Source: Charina bottae (taxonomy: Eukaryota > Chordata > Lepidosauria > Squamata > Charinaidae). Taken from it: a stretch of DNA of 64,000 bases. Positions 23,411-35,339 of the stretch are shown here, in pieces. The notes beneath the pieces are model-generated. The model saw only the letters and a program-made list of their open reading frames with translations. It searched no databases and had not been told where the DNA came from. The position numbers were made by a program, and so were the translations under genes. Numbering within the stretch: the first letter of the stretch is position 1; each line of letters begins with the position of its first letter. The stretch covers positions 40,463,501 through 40,527,500 of the forward strand of contig JALMGJ010000008.1 in NCBI GenBank assembly GCA_023362775.1, written 5' to 3'.

Positions 23411-23549
23411 CAAGGCTTCATGAATGCAGGCTGCTCTGTTGGGTTCTCTCCTGCCTACACAGGACCATTGTATTGCTACCACCTGCCCTTTGTGAATGAC
23501 CATAGAAGTTGGTTCTTTGTTTAAAAATAATACTTACAGTATTATGTGA

Positions 23550-23657
23550 TTGTTTTATTTATGACTGTCTATATTACTTGTAACCCACTCTGGACGATTT
23601 TTTATTCTGAAAGCTGACTTCTAAATAATTGCAATAAATAAATAAATAAATAAATAA
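23550..23657 (+). repeat. L2-like 3' end with (aata)n tail
   Basis: gtaacccactctggacg and a closing attgcaataaataaataaat run match the LINE 3'-end pattern. Confidence 0.55.
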
Positions 23658-23661
23658 AACT

Positions 23662-23712
23662 TGTTGGCTTAGAAACTTAGAATTGGAAGGGGCCATCGAG
23701 TTCAACCGGGAG
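23662..23712 (-). repeat. CR1 3'-end fragment
   Basis: aacttagaattggaaggggc is the complement of the CR1 terminal motif (cccttccaaccctacgattc). Confidence 0.5.
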
Positions 23713-24057
23713 CTCCAGGCAGGAATCCAAAAGAAAGCATCCCTGAGAAATGAATCAACTAGCACGCAATCACTCTAGACAAGTGATTCCAGTTCCTGAT
23801 AAATTTGTTTAACAGATCCTCGGTCAAGAACTGAAGGAGTTGGTCATCCAGAGAGGTCCTGCTGAAAGTCCCTTGTTCCAAGATACATGGGGTGTGGGAG
23901 AGGGGGCCGGCCTTCTCTGTGATAGCCCCCATTCTGTGGAATACCCCCCTTTCAGAAGTATGAACAACCCACAATTTGCTGATATTTTAGAAACAACTCA
24001 TAGTTCAAAGAGGCTTTGGCTCCCCTTGAATAATTAAGGGTACCTATCTTAAGTTTA

Positions 24058-24292
24058 TGAGAGCCAGTTTGGTGTAGTGGTTAAGGAACTGGGCTAGAAA
24101 CCAGGAGACTGGGAGTTTAAGTCCCATCTTAGGCACAAAGCCAGCTGGGTGACCTTGGGCCAGTCACTTTCTCTCAGCCCTAGGAAGAAGGCAATGGAAA
24201 ACCACTTCCGAAAATCTTGCTAAGAAAACTGCAGGGACTTGTCCAGGCAGTCTCCGAGAATCAGACACGATTGAACCGATAAAAAAAAAAAT
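24058..24292 (+). repeat. CORE-SINE, single unit with BovB-like tail
   Basis: It has the same head and core as the 102-bp-unit elements. After ggcaatggaaaaccacttcc it continues with ctgcagggacttgtccaggc and ends gaatcagacacgattgaac plus poly-A, which resembles the BovB end (gagtcggacacgactgaac) rather than L2. Confidence 0.8.
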
Positions 24293-24299
24293 CTTGGAG

Positions 24300-24482
24300 T
24301 TTGGCTTTGCTTTTTGTTTTTTATTGTGATGTCAGCTCTTTGTTTTTGTGTGTTTGTTTCATTTGCCCTTGTTTTTGCATGCTACCCAAAATCCTTAGGG
24401 AGAGGATGGGTGATAAGTACCATTAATTAACTACATAAAATAATATAATAAAATTATTAAATAAAATTATTAAATAATAAAA
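24300..24482 (+). repeat. L2-like 3' end
   Basis: The T-rich stretch followed by gagaggatgggtgataagta and an AT-rich tail fits a degraded L2 end. It abuts the Sauria SINE at 24485. Confidence 0.45.
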
Positions 24483-24484
24483 AA

Positions 24485-24820
24485 GGGGCGTGGTGGCTCA
24501 GTGGGTAAGACGTCAGGCTTGTTGATCGGAAGATTGCAAGTTCGGAGGTTCGAATCCCTAGCCCTGCGTGCGGAGTGAGCTCCCGCACTAGCTCCAGCTC
24601 TTGCCAACCTAGCAATTTGAAAGCATGCAAATGCAAGTAGATGAATAGGTACCACTTCGGTGGGTAGGTAACAGCGTTCTGCGTGTGTCATGCGGCCACA
24701 TGACCGTGGAAGCGTCTTCGGACAACGCTGGCTCTTTGGCTAACAAACGGAGATGAGCACCGGCCCCTAGAGTCGGACACGACTGCACAAATGTGCGGGG
24801 GGTACCTTTACCTTTACCTT
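24485..24820 (+). repeat. Sauria-type SINE, complete
   Basis: It begins ggggcgtggtggctcagtgg (A-box region), has B-box ggttcgaatccc, the BovB-like agagtcggacacgactg, and ends with three acctTt units. It is the best-preserved copy here. Confidence 0.92.
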
Positions 24821-27314
24821 AAAACAATAAGGTTGTTCTGAGGGGAATGTTGAACAAGTAATGTAATTAAAAGAAGGCAAAGTCCATCATTAATTTCCCT
24901 TGCGGCAAAGCTGATACTTTGCAATATATAGTTATAGGCAATTTATAGTCTTTAAGATTTTTTTTTAAAAAAACGCTATGATGTATCACAACTTGCCGTG
25001 ACTTGTAAAAAATGGTTGCAACATGCAAGTGAAAACTGTTTAAAAAAGTGATAAAGGCATAAAAAGCTTGGAAAGGACGCGTTGCCCTCTGTTTTCAGCC
25101 AAGAGAAGAAACCCGGTTTGTTTGGACCTGGTGAGCAATTTGAACTCTGTGAGTTTTCAAAAACAGTTTCCAACAGGATTTGGATCTAACATCCTTGGCA
25201 GCTATAAGGAATTAACTGGTAAACATCCTTGAAATGGGTTCTGAACACCTGCACCTCTGGAGTTGTAGTTAAACTGTTTTGGAGAATTGTTTATGCCATT
25301 TCACTTGATTTCCCCTAAGGAGGAAATCAATTTTACAACGATGTCAGTACCTGATGGAGACTCTCTTCATGCTTTTCTCTCCTCTGGCATGTTCCCTACC
25401 TTTGAAATCCTTTGGGGGGGCAGGTGCATAAATAGAACAGCTTTCAATCAATTGCAAGCTTGCCCACAGCATGCCTCCAATTGGGAGTACACCTGTGGTA
25501 ATAAAATACTGGGGAAGATAATGCACTGCATTTGCAACGATGGGCTGTTTTGTTAGTCAGCAGGCAACCTTAACAAAAGCCATTTGCAAGGGGCATTGCT
25601 AAGTAAGCAACTCATGTTTTCCAGAAAATGCCGAGGCCAGTCTTACACCACAGTGCAAATAAATCTGTATTTTTGATATTTGGAAGGGGGTGGCCTATTC
25701 ACACTGCAGTTTCATCAGGCAAGTGGTCACATCCTGCAACCCAACGCAATACTAATTTCCAGATTGTGAGAATCTCAGGTTCCTTTAAGAACAAACGTTT
25801 CTAGCCCCCTGGAAGACAAGCTGCCATGCAACTACAACAGGGGTTAGCTGTGTTATGCATAAAAAAACAGGTTGTGAGACAGCTCTTCCTTGAGAGAAAG
25901 GAGAATATGGACAGTTTCAGTCACAAATTGTTCGTGTTTTACAGGGTTTTACTGTCACCTGTGCGGATTTTCCTCAAGCTTTGCAAGCACAAAGTGAATT
26001 CAGTTGTGCACAGGAAAGTTTGCAAGTTCATTTAATTTGCATAGCTTGTATGCTACACAAAATTCAGTTTGCAAGCAGGAGAACAGGGTTTCCAGTCTGA
26101 GGAGGATAATGAGCAAACCTGGAATATTGAGAGCATGTTAAAGGCCCTTCCACAAATGGCTGTGGAAACGGGTGAGATTGCTCCCCATCACCCCCTCTAA
26201 TCTCACCCATTACTCCAGACCACCTAAGTTTACTTGTTCTGGAGAGAGCAAGCATGCTTTCAAACAAATCTCTGAGTTGCATTTACCATCATTTTTATTT
26301 TTCAAGAATGCCTCTAGGGTGAGTGGGGGCCCACAGAATCATCCTTAGGACAAAAAATTATGCTTGAGGCTGGTGCTTTGTTTCACAGCATCTTCACTTT
26401 CCAGGGTGTCTTTTTTTTAATTTATTTTTTTAAAAAACTGGTGGGTATTAAAACAGGTGTCAGGGGACACACTGGCCACCATGGATGTCAGGCTGGGGGC
26501 TAAGGGGTACAGAATTAGTTTCAACACCTTTGAGACAAACTGACCAATTCTAGGTGAAGGAAAGGATTTCATTATTTTTTTCTGCAGAACAAGGCTGTCA
26601 CAGTGAGCAAAAGCCAAACCAGGTGGGCACGGCTGTAGTAACCTGCGGCATTTTCATGTTTTGGTTTGTCTTGACTGCTGCAGGTGCTTGCTCAGAGCAG
26701 GCGACTCTGCCATTCACAGCACCAGCCGTGGAGGGAATCTGCAGCTTGCTTCCAGGAATTCATTTGGAAATTGGAAAGAGGTAGGAGTCAAACGGAGCCA
26801 TGAGACACAGAGCATGTATAAAGTCATTGTGCTGGATGGCAAACCAAAACCTTTTATTTGCTTCATCTCGTATTATAAACCTTGGCACTCATCTAGCTTC
26901 CCTTATTTATGTAAACTGTAGATTTCAGCACCAGCTCTGCTGGAAGTAAAAAAACAAGGAAAGGGTTATGCTGCCCACCCGTATGGTTGCTAACTTACCC
27001 ACAGAGGGCCAGCTGCCTTCCCTACTAGCAACTCCCCATCTAAGCTCTTAAACAAGGTTACAATGACTCCACCAGATGCAAAACTAGACCATGATCCTTA
27101 CCATGGGCACATAAAGCATCTCAGAAAGAGCAGGGAATATACCAAGAAGGTTCTTGGGTGAGTCTCCCTAGTCTGTCTAGATATAGAAGAAGGAAAAAGC
27201 AACCAAAATGAATCAAGATTTGGGGCAACTTCACTATGGTCTCTGGAGGTAAGGTGGGATACAATATGTAAATATCTGCAGACTGAGCATCATTGTTCTT
27301 CTTTACAATATTAG
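24821..27314. other. Intron 2, long stretch without recognised repeat
   Basis: At about 2.5 kb this is among the longest segments without a nameable element. Several short frames occur without domains. Confidence 0.45.
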
Positions 27315-27425
27315 ATGAGCCTTTCCCAATCTAGTGCTGTCTAGATGTGCTAGTCTGGGACTTCAGCTACCAGAATTCCTAGCTAACATGGCCTGAGCAA
27401 TTCTGGAAATTGCAGTTCTAACATT
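27315..27425. mobile_element. Possible MITE remnant
   Basis: The start ctttcccaatctagtgctgt and the imperfect inverted cttcagctaccagaattcc / gcaattctggaaattgcag resemble the common reptile MITE architecture. No clear duplication was found. Confidence 0.35.
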
Positions 27426-28083
27426 AGGGCTACCATACCTGAGCTGCAAACCTCTGGACAACTGCCAGATGGCAGCAAGGAGATTCAATGAACCTTTAAT
27501 TTTTGCTGCCATCTAGTGGCCCTCCAAATTGTTGCAGCCCAAATAAGGTAGTTCTACTCAAAATATCAGGTTAGAGAAGGTTGTACACATACACAAGATG
27601 ATCCAATGAAGCTGAATTATGGTAGGGAAAAGAACAGTATTCCTTCACATTAACTCGAAATAACTATCACTCTAGAGTTTGCTGGCACTAAAGGTAGCAC
27701 TGGTCACCAACTTGGACTGCTTAAAAAAGAATTCAAAATCCCAAAGGTTTCTCACTGGACTAATGAGATTTTGTCACATCCAACTGGACATTCCTACTCT
27801 TTATACAGCAATGGCTGAATGAAACCATTATTCACAGAATGGTTGAGAGTCACATTCAGGACATGTTGGGAGCTGATGCCAACAGTGGCAATGACCAAGA
27901 ACTCTTCACTCATGACTTGCTGAGTGAATGAGACACAACCCATTTTGAATGAGGTTGCACTCCCTCTAAGGAAGTAGGCCACCTCCCAGATGTTTTCTGG
28001 GCCTTGTGTATTTCCAGAAGATCAAGTGGCTTCTGAAGCCAGGAATAGCCTTGCTCAATTATGCTTGTTGATGGAGAAACTAG

Positions 28084-28150
28084 GGATCACAATTTATTTA
28101 TTTATTGCTCACATTTATATGGCCGCCCATCTCACACAAGGCGACTCTAT
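28084..28150 (-). repeat. L2 3'-tail fragment
   Basis: (attt)n followed by acatttatatggccgcccat, a reverse L2 terminus. Confidence 0.55.
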
Positions 28151-28164
28151 AATGAGCCATGCTT

Positions 28165-28720
28165 TAATTACAGACTATGTCGATGCACTTGATGCAAGGC
28201 TACTCTTGGAGAATACTCTAAACCAGAGCTCTCCAAACTGTGTGTCGGGACACGTTAGTGTGTCGGCTGCAGTGTCTGGGTGTGTAGCGGCTGCTGCTGC
28301 CTCCTGGCTTCCGCGCAGGTCCTAGTGCCTGCCTTGTGCCTTGCTGCCTCCAAACCAGCTGTGATTCCGTGCAGGTCCTAGTGCCTGCCTTGTGCCCTGC
28401 TGTAAGAGTGTGTCGCGAAATGATGCATGTCTAAAAAGTGTGTTGCCAACATGAAAAGTTTGGAAAGCTCTGCTCTAAACCTTCAGCTGGTACAAAATAT
28501 AGCAGTCAGATATTTGCTCCTTTCCAATTTCCTAATTATATTACATTGGCCCTATAGCAACTTCACTGGTTTCAGTGGTTCCAGACACAATTATGTGCTG
28601 TTACTTCCCTACAGAACTTTAACTAGTTTGCAGCCATTCTGTGTGATATTTGAGAGATCCATCCTCCTATTTTAATTTGTTTAGCACATTTTTACTGTGA
28701 ATGTCGTGTGGAAGAGAAAT
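28165..28720 (+). repeat. Old L2 fragment split by a hAT MITE
   Basis: After the MITE (28224-28472) a frame begins LQLVQNIAVRYLL, like LQLVQNAAARAVM in the intact L2. Many stops follow. Confidence 0.5.
28224..28472. mobile_element. hAT MITE, family C, copy 6
   Basis: Perfect duplication ctctaaac (28216-28223 and 28473-28480). The interior is the same as in the copy at 267-521 but inverted, with the ggcacaaggcaggcactagg block (here as complement) twice. It splits an old L2 fragment. Confidence 0.9.
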
Positions 28721-28794
28721 GGGTGTAGAGAAGTACAGTACAGAGAAGGCCTTTAAAAAGATATGCAACAGCCGTTATGTAAACCCCAACTTAG

Positions 28795-28982
28795 TCCTAG
28801 AAGGAAGGAGGGAGTAAGAAAGAAAGATTGCCCCACCTTGCTTCTCTTGGGTATAAGAAGAGGGAGAGAGAATCTCTGTCAGGCTTGCAAGATTCTGTTA
28901 TTATACCCTATAACAATAAATAGAGTTCCAGTAGCCCTTGTGGAGTCTGTTTCCTGACCTGACATACCTCAAAGGGCTGACA
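28795..28982 (+). repeat. LTR-like 3' fragment, second copy
   Basis: It shares gcaagattctgttattatac, an AATAAA-containing stretch and the ending ctcaaagggctgaca with the sequence at 33376-33577 (reverse). It is probably the R/U5 part of a retrovirus-like LTR. No internal viral genes are seen. Confidence 0.4.
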
Positions 28983-29364
28983 ATGGGAGGCAAAAGACAG
29001 CTAGCAAATACTTTGATAAGTAACTAAATGGCTTGATAAAGAGTCATCCTCACTAGATTTCAGCAATAGGACATATGCTTCTGAACTGGGGATCTGAAAA
29101 ATAATGTCCCAAGGTTAGTCCTCCCCTGCATTTCAATTTAAGATCAGGGGCTTCTCTCACACAGCAGTGCTTGGTGAAATGTCTTGAAATGAAGGATAGT
29201 TTTGCTTCATAACCAATGATCAAAGCAAGGAACCACGAGCCCTGCAAATGGGGCAGTGGGGCAGAAGGGACAGCTTTAAACCATCCATCCCGTGACACAC
29301 CGAGCACCACTCAATGCATTTCCTTCCACTTGGGGGAAAGTTTATTACAACAAACATAAAAAGT

Positions 29365-29720
29365 ATTTATTTATTGATTGATTTGATTTTTTTTATCCCG
29401 CCTTTATTATTTTGATAAATAACTCAAGGCGGCGAACATACCTAATACTCCTTCCTCCTCCTATTTTCCCCACAACAGCAACCCTGTGAGGTGAGTTGGG
29501 CTGAGAGAGAGCGACTGGCCCAAGGTCACCCAGCCGGCTTTCATGCCTAGGGTGGGACTAGAACTCTCAGTCTCCTGGTTTGCCATTGGCTCCTTCCTAG
29601 GGCTGAGAGAGAGCGACTGGCCCAAGGTCACCCAGCCGGCTTTCATGCCTAGGGCGGGACTAGAACTCTCAGTCTCCTGGTTTCTAGCCCGCTGCCTTAA
29701 CCACTAGACCAAACTGGCTG
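29365..29720 (-). repeat. CORE-SINE with two internal 102-bp units and L2-like tail
   Basis: ggctttcatgcctag occurs twice, 102 bp apart (about 29536 and 29638). The tail contains atcccgcctttattatttt and the head ends with ccactagaccaaactggct. Confidence 0.82.
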
Positions 29721-29875
29721 AAAGGGGTTCTCTTTAATCCTCTAATACCACTGCAGCTCAAAAAAAGTATTGGTAGAAACTCTTCCATGGAATAAATTCA
29801 GGCAAATATTAAAACAAAAGAAGCTGGTAGCAAGATTTGCAGGAAATACCAATAGCAAAAGAGACATTCTAACTT

Positions 29876-29944
29876 CAAGCTGGCTGGTAAATTCTGGGAG
29901 TTGAAGTCCACACAGCCTGAAGTTGCCTAGGTTGAGAAACACTG
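29876..29944. mobile_element. hAT MITE, family D, single-arm remnant
   Basis: Only the right arm (ctggctggtaaattctggga onward to gagaaacactg) is present. Confidence 0.7.
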
Positions 29945-30359
29945 ATTTAAGTAATGGGTCTGTTCAAGTGAACTATTACGACAAGCTACTGAAAGAAATG
30001 GTCCACTTGGAAATAAAAAAAAAAAATAGGAGCAGGTTCGCATTAAATGCTGGCCATTATTCTAAATGGTATTCTGAGTCTGAAAAGCTTGAAAACGGAC
30101 ATGTTGCATTGACGAATAACAGAAAAGTGGTGCAGTCCTTACATGAGGTCCAAATCACTTCTTCCAAATGATGTTTAACACGTGTACAAGTTTAGCAGCA
30201 AATGAAAGAAGTATATACCTGTCCATACCAGATTTTGCATTAGTAGTTCATGCCATTTCACCTCAAAAGAAATATATGAAACATTTTGTTTATATTTCCT
30301 ACTTCACTCTTCATTCTACAGTATGTCGATGATTAGATTCAAGGGCCATCTATCTAGAC

Positions 30360-30643
30360 CAGCCTTTCTCCACCTTTTGACCCTGGAGGAACCCGTGAAA
30401 TATTTTTCAGGCCTCGGGGAACCCCTGCACATTCAGGCTCAAATATAGGCCAGAAGTTACAAAATTTTTATAATTGTTTCATGTGTAGGCCTCTATGTAT
30501 GCATTAACAGTGTTCTTAAACTAAACATAAAGAATGAAATTTACCTCTTTAATGTGAAGTTGCCAAATTTGAAACAATTTTTAAAATAAATCGTGATCTC
30601 GTGGAACCCTAGGGTGCCACAGAACCCTGTTTGAGAAACCTTG
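30360..30643. mobile_element. hAT MITE of a third family (cagcctttctccacc end)
   Basis: Flanks atctagac (30352-30359) and ctctagat (30644-30651), six of eight bases shared with TA in the centre. Ends cagcctttctccacc / gtttgagaaaccttg. The interior is AT-rich. Confidence 0.75.
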
Positions 30644-31198
30644 CTCTAGATTTTTACCCTGCCTTCTCCCGAATAGCTCAGAGCATGTCACATCATTTTC
30701 AATATTTTATCTACAATTCCAGAAATAGCTTGGTTTCTAAATTGTGGAGTAACTTGTTAGAAAGCCATTACAAATGTACACATTCCTATGCACAACTCCT
30801 AAGGTTGTTCTTTACATGTACAAGAGAGAAAAAATATTTTTGCAAGACCTATTGAGATGCATTCTTTTATTCCCAAGCCATTTCCACCACACCATTCAGA
30901 ATCTTAAAGCTGAAGCAAAAAGACCAGAGAGAGAGAAAGAGAGAGAGAAATTTATTCTTAACACTGAGAAAGTGGGTTATCGCTGCCCCTATCCAGGTGC
31001 AAAAACATTTCCATTATTGTAACCAATTCACTTGCACTGACTGAAAAGCTGCCCAAACACACCTGGGGCTTTTTAAAAAAATGGACTTAATCGTGTATTA
31101 AAGTAAACATGTTAAGGACAGGAACATTTGGAGTCATCAAAAAGGGTTTGTAGCTCTTATGGGTTATTTAAAGCAGCCTTTTCTGTTTGTTGGATGCA

Positions 31199-31199
<1 letters not shown>

Positions 31200-31286
<87 letters not shown>
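31200..31286. repeat. (gt)n(ga)n compound dinucleotide repeat
   Basis: About 14 gt units followed by about 28 ga units. Confidence 0.95.
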
Positions 31287-31359
31287 ATGCTACAAACTGA
31301 AGAATATCCTCAGCTACTCAACTCAATTTGCAAACTATCCGAATTTCAGTTTACTTTCC

Positions 31360-31361
31360 TC

Positions 31362-31392
<31 letters not shown>

Positions 31393-31475
31393 CTTTTCTT
31401 TTCTTTTCTTTTCTTTTCTTTTCTTTTCTTTTCTTTTCTTTTCTTTTCTTTTCTTTTCTTTTCTTTTCTTTTCTT
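31360..31475. repeat. (ttttc)n pentanucleotide array
   Basis: About 22 ttttc units, nearly pure. It produces a long phenylalanine/serine-rich reading frame that is not a gene. Confidence 0.95.
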
Positions 31476-31879
31476 GATATGGACATAAGGCACTGGGCAA
31501 ACATCTTCCCTCTGGTCACTTTCAGAAACCTACAGAAGTATCTTCAGGAACCAGCAGAAGGCAAACAATTTGAAGATTTCTTCTGCGGGTTTCTTCCCCA
31601 AACCAAGTGGTTTTATCCAGCTTCCTGGTGTAAAGACTCCTCCACGCATCTTTAGGGAAAGGGAAATCCCATCTACTGCCACTTGCTCACCTGAACTCAG
31701 GGTGATTGCCAGAAAGAAGACAGAGCAGACCTGGAAGGTGCTTGGAAACAAAAGGGAGCTACTGCCATGCTCAGCAAAGTTCAAAGACTTGGAGAAGTGC
31801 AACATCATAAAGTACAAGGGCAAACACCACCACCACCCTTACACGCGCACCCAAGTCAACCAAAGGAGGAGGGAAGAAG

Positions 31880-32025
31880 CAGGGGAGCCAAAAAAGTCAA
31901 CCATGCAATGAAAGCCCCGCCCTTTTTTACAAGGGTCGTGATGCACATAAAGATGGAAGTGGCTTTTGAGAGCGTGGTTGTGGCCTCCATCTTGACTTTC
32001 TTGACCCCACCCTGTGGACACTCCT
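31880..32025. mobile_element. Palindromic MITE, family E, copy 2
   Basis: aaaaaagtcaaccatgc and agccccgcccttttttac at left; ctccatcttgactttcttga and accctgtggacac at right. Confidence 0.6.
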
Positions 32026-32336
32026 GGAACAAGCTTCATAATCAGAGAAAGTAGGGTGTCAGTTGGAAAAGAGGGAGGCGCTGGAACTCCTAACAGATAG
32101 CCTGGTTGGTTGGCGTGGTGCTTTCCTTAAGAAGAGCATTTATTTATTTCACTCCCTAAAATATATGCTTTGTGTTGTACAAAAATAAAAACAGCATATA
32201 AATTAAATGAATATATTCTTTAACTGACTTTTCATTCCCTCAGAACTAGTTTATGTAATTCTATATAACTGTACACATTTGCTTTAATTTCATCTTTATA
32301 CATTATTTGATCCAGATAAATAGACCACACGCAATA

Positions 32337-32890
32337 AATAGAGAGCCAGTTTGGTCTAGTGGTTAAGGCAACAGGCTAGAAACCAGGAGCCTGAGAGTTC
32401 TAGTCCCGCCTGAGGCATGAAAGCCGGCTGGGTGACCCTGGGCCAGTCCATCTCTCTCAGCCCTAGGAAGGAGCCAATGGCAAACCAGGAGACTGAGAGT
32501 TCTAGTCCCGCCTTAGGCATGAAAGCTGGCTAGGTGACCTTGGGCCAGTCCCTGTCTCTCAGGCCTGGGAAGGAGCCAATGGCAAACCAGGAGCCTGAGA
32601 GTTCTAGTCTCGCCTTAGGCATGAAAGCTGGCTGGGTGACCCTGGGCTAGTCCCCGTCTCTCAGCCCTGGGAAGGAGCCAATGGCAAACCAGGAGACTGA
32701 GAGTTCTAGTCCCGCCTTAGGCATGAAAGCCGACTGGGTGACCTTGGGCCAGTCCCTCTCTCTCAGCCCAACTCACCTCACAGGGTTGTTGTTGTGGGGA
32801 AAATAGGAGGAGGAAGGAGTATTAGGCATGTTCGCCGCCTTGAGTTATTTATAAAAATAATAAAGGTGGGATAGAAAATAAAATAAAATT
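32337..32890 (+). repeat. CORE-SINE with four internal 102-bp units and L2-like tail
   Basis: Same design as 17122-17662. The landmark gcatgaaagc occurs at 32415, 32517, 32619 and 32721. The units differ by scattered substitutions (for example gctggctaggtgacc in the second), so they are not assembly copies of one read. Confidence 0.85.
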
Positions 32891-33375
32891 AAACAATGAT
32901 CCTCATCTCAGCTGGTTCATCTCTCAGGCCAGTTGTTATCCCCAGGAGAGGAAATCAGTTGGGCATGGCACAAAAGTAAAACAAAAATAATAATAGGACA
33001 TTGGCATAAATAAAAAAGCTTGGAAGAGCTCTTTGTAAAAGCTGCTGTCCCACTGTTGTTTGAGCTCCTTCCCAAATTATGACCTCATTTTCCCATTCTG
33101 TGCATTGTTTCTTCTTCTGCGAAACTGTTCATGTATGTGTATACCGTATCTAGTAATGTGCCCTTCACATTCATTCCAACTTTTTTTTCCTTTGGCACGT
33201 TGGGCTGAACCCATGGTTCTGGAAAGAGGCACTAGGCACATGGTGGGGAGCACCCTCTGGGACCTGAGATACTGTAGGACCTCAACACCCCAGCCCAACG
33301 TGGGAGCTTCCTGGCTGGTCCACCACCTTAGGTGGCAGAGCAAAGCAGGGGATGATTCGCAGTGAGATGGAGCAC

Positions 33376-33577
33376 TGTCAGCCCTTTGAGATAGGCCAGG
33401 TCAAGAAACAGACAAAGCAAGGATTCTAGGAATGCTGCTTTATTTGGGGGGTATAACAACAGAATCTTGAAAGCCAGTCCAAGTGACTCTCTGTCCCCTC
33501 TGATATTAAACAAAATCAAGGTGTGTCGGCCTTGTGGGGTAAATCAGATAGGAATCACAACCAGATGAGCTAATTCT
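33376..33577 (-). repeat. LTR-like sequence, 3' part, left of the BovB insertion
   Basis: On the minus strand this reads toward an AATAAA signal and ends in ggctgaca. A similar tail is present at about 28795-28982 on the plus strand (cagattct-type core, aataaa, ctcaaagggctgaca). Together with 41206-41429 it forms one LTR-like unit of about 430 bp split by BovB. No terminal duplication was found, so class and ends are uncertain. Confidence 0.45.
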
Positions 33578-33600
33578 TCTTGTTGTTGTTGTTCAGTCGT

Positions 33601-35163
33601 TTAGTCGTGTCCGACTCTTCGTGACCTCATGGACCATAGCACACCAGGCCTTCCTGTCCTCCACTGTGGAGGACACATCACATCGGTGATGCTATCTAAC
33701 CATCTCATCCTCTGCCATCCCCTTCTCCTTTTGCCTTCAGTCTTTCCCAGCATCAGGGTCTTTTCCAGTGAGTCCTCTCTTCGCATTAGGTGGCCAAAGT
33801 ATTTGAGCTTCAGCTTCAGCATCTGTCCTTCCAATGAGCAGTCAGGGTTGATTTCCTTTAGGATTGACTGGTTTGACCTCCTTGCAGTCCAAGGGACTCT
33901 CAAGAGTCTTCTCCAGCACCACAGTTCGAAAGCATCAATTCTTCAGCGCTCAGCCTTCCTTATGGTCCAACTCTCACAGCCATACATTACTACTGGGAAA
34001 ACCATAGCTTTAACTATACGGACCTTTGTCGGCAAGGTGATGTCTCTGCTTTTTAATATGCTGTCTAGGTTTGCCATAGCTTTCCTCCCAAGGAGCAAGC
34101 GTCTTTTAATTTCATGGCTGCAGTCACCGTCTGCGGTGATCTTGGAGCCCAAGAAAATAAAATCTGTCACTGCTTCCATTTCTTCCCCTTCTATTTGCCA
34201 GGAAGTGATGGCACCAGATGCCATGATCTGGGTTTTTTTAATGTTGAGTTTCAAGCCAGCTTTTGCACTCTCCTCTTTCACCCTCATCAAGAGGCTCTTT
34301 AGTTCCTCTTCACTTTCTGCCATTAGGGTGGTATTGTCTGCATATCTGAGGTTGTTGATATTTCTCCCGGCAATCTTAACTCCGGCTTGTGATTCATCCA
34401 GCCCGGCATTTCTCATGATGTACTCTGCATATACTGTAAGTTAAATAAGCAGGGTGATAATATACAGCCTTGTCGTACTCCTTTCCCAATTTTGAACCAG
34501 TCGGTTGTTCCATGTCCGGTTCTAACTGTTGCTTCTTGACCCGCATACAGGTTTCTCAGGAGACAGGTAAGGTGGTCTGGTACTCCCATCTCTTTAAGAC
34601 TTTGCCACAGTTTGTTGTGATCCACACAATCAAAGGCTTTAGCGTAGTCAATGAAGCAGAAGTAGATGTTTTTCTGGAACTTTCTTGCTTTTTCCATGTT
34701 CCAGCGAATGTTGGCAATCTGATCTCTAGTTCCTCTGCCTCTTCGAAACCCAGCTTGCACTTCTGGTAGTTCTCGGTTCACATACTGCTGAAGCCTAGCT
34801 TGTAGGATTTTAAGCATAACCTTGCTAGCATGTGAAATGAGCGCAATTGTACGGTAGTTTGAACATTCTTTGGCATTGCCCTTCTTTGGAATTGGAACGT
34901 AAACTGGACCTTTTCAGAACTTCAGACCTTTTCCAATCCTGTGGCCACTGTTGAGTTTTCCAAATTTGTTGGCATATTGAGTGCAGCACTTTAACAGCAT
35001 CATCTTTTAGGATTTTAAATACCTCAGCTGGGATACTGTCTTCTCCACTAGCTTTGTTGTTAGCAATGCTTCCTAAGGCCCACTTGACTTCACTCTCTAG
35101 GATGTCCGGCTCAAGGTCAGTGACCACACCATCATATTTATCAGGGATATTAAGATCTTTCTT
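33601..35163 (-). pseudogene. BovB polyprotein, C-terminal part (reverse transcriptase), decayed
   Basis: This is the rest of the minus-strand BovB, covering the reverse transcriptase and C-terminus. It is broken by frameshifts near 34905 and 34430 and has a small replacement near 33665-33685 that scrambles the C-terminal reading. The active-site motif reads YADN instead of YADD: plus strand gtattgtctg against the expected gtatcgtctg, a CpG-type transition. The part would not encode a working polymerase. Confidence 0.9.
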
Positions 35164-35339
35164 ATTTTATTTATTTATTTATTATTCAAATTTATTCCCC
35201 GCCCATCTCCCATGCAAGGGACTCTGGGCGGGTTACAATAAATAAAAATTTAAAACTATACAAAATATCTAAAAACACAAACAAAACATAATAAAATAAA
35301 ATCCAGGATGGGCTTGGACCCGCAGAATAGATAGTAGAG

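Noticed and set aside
31128..31655. 175-codon frame with Arg-Glu and Phe-Ser-Leu runs
   Set aside because: It is produced by the (ga)n and (ttttc)n arrays.
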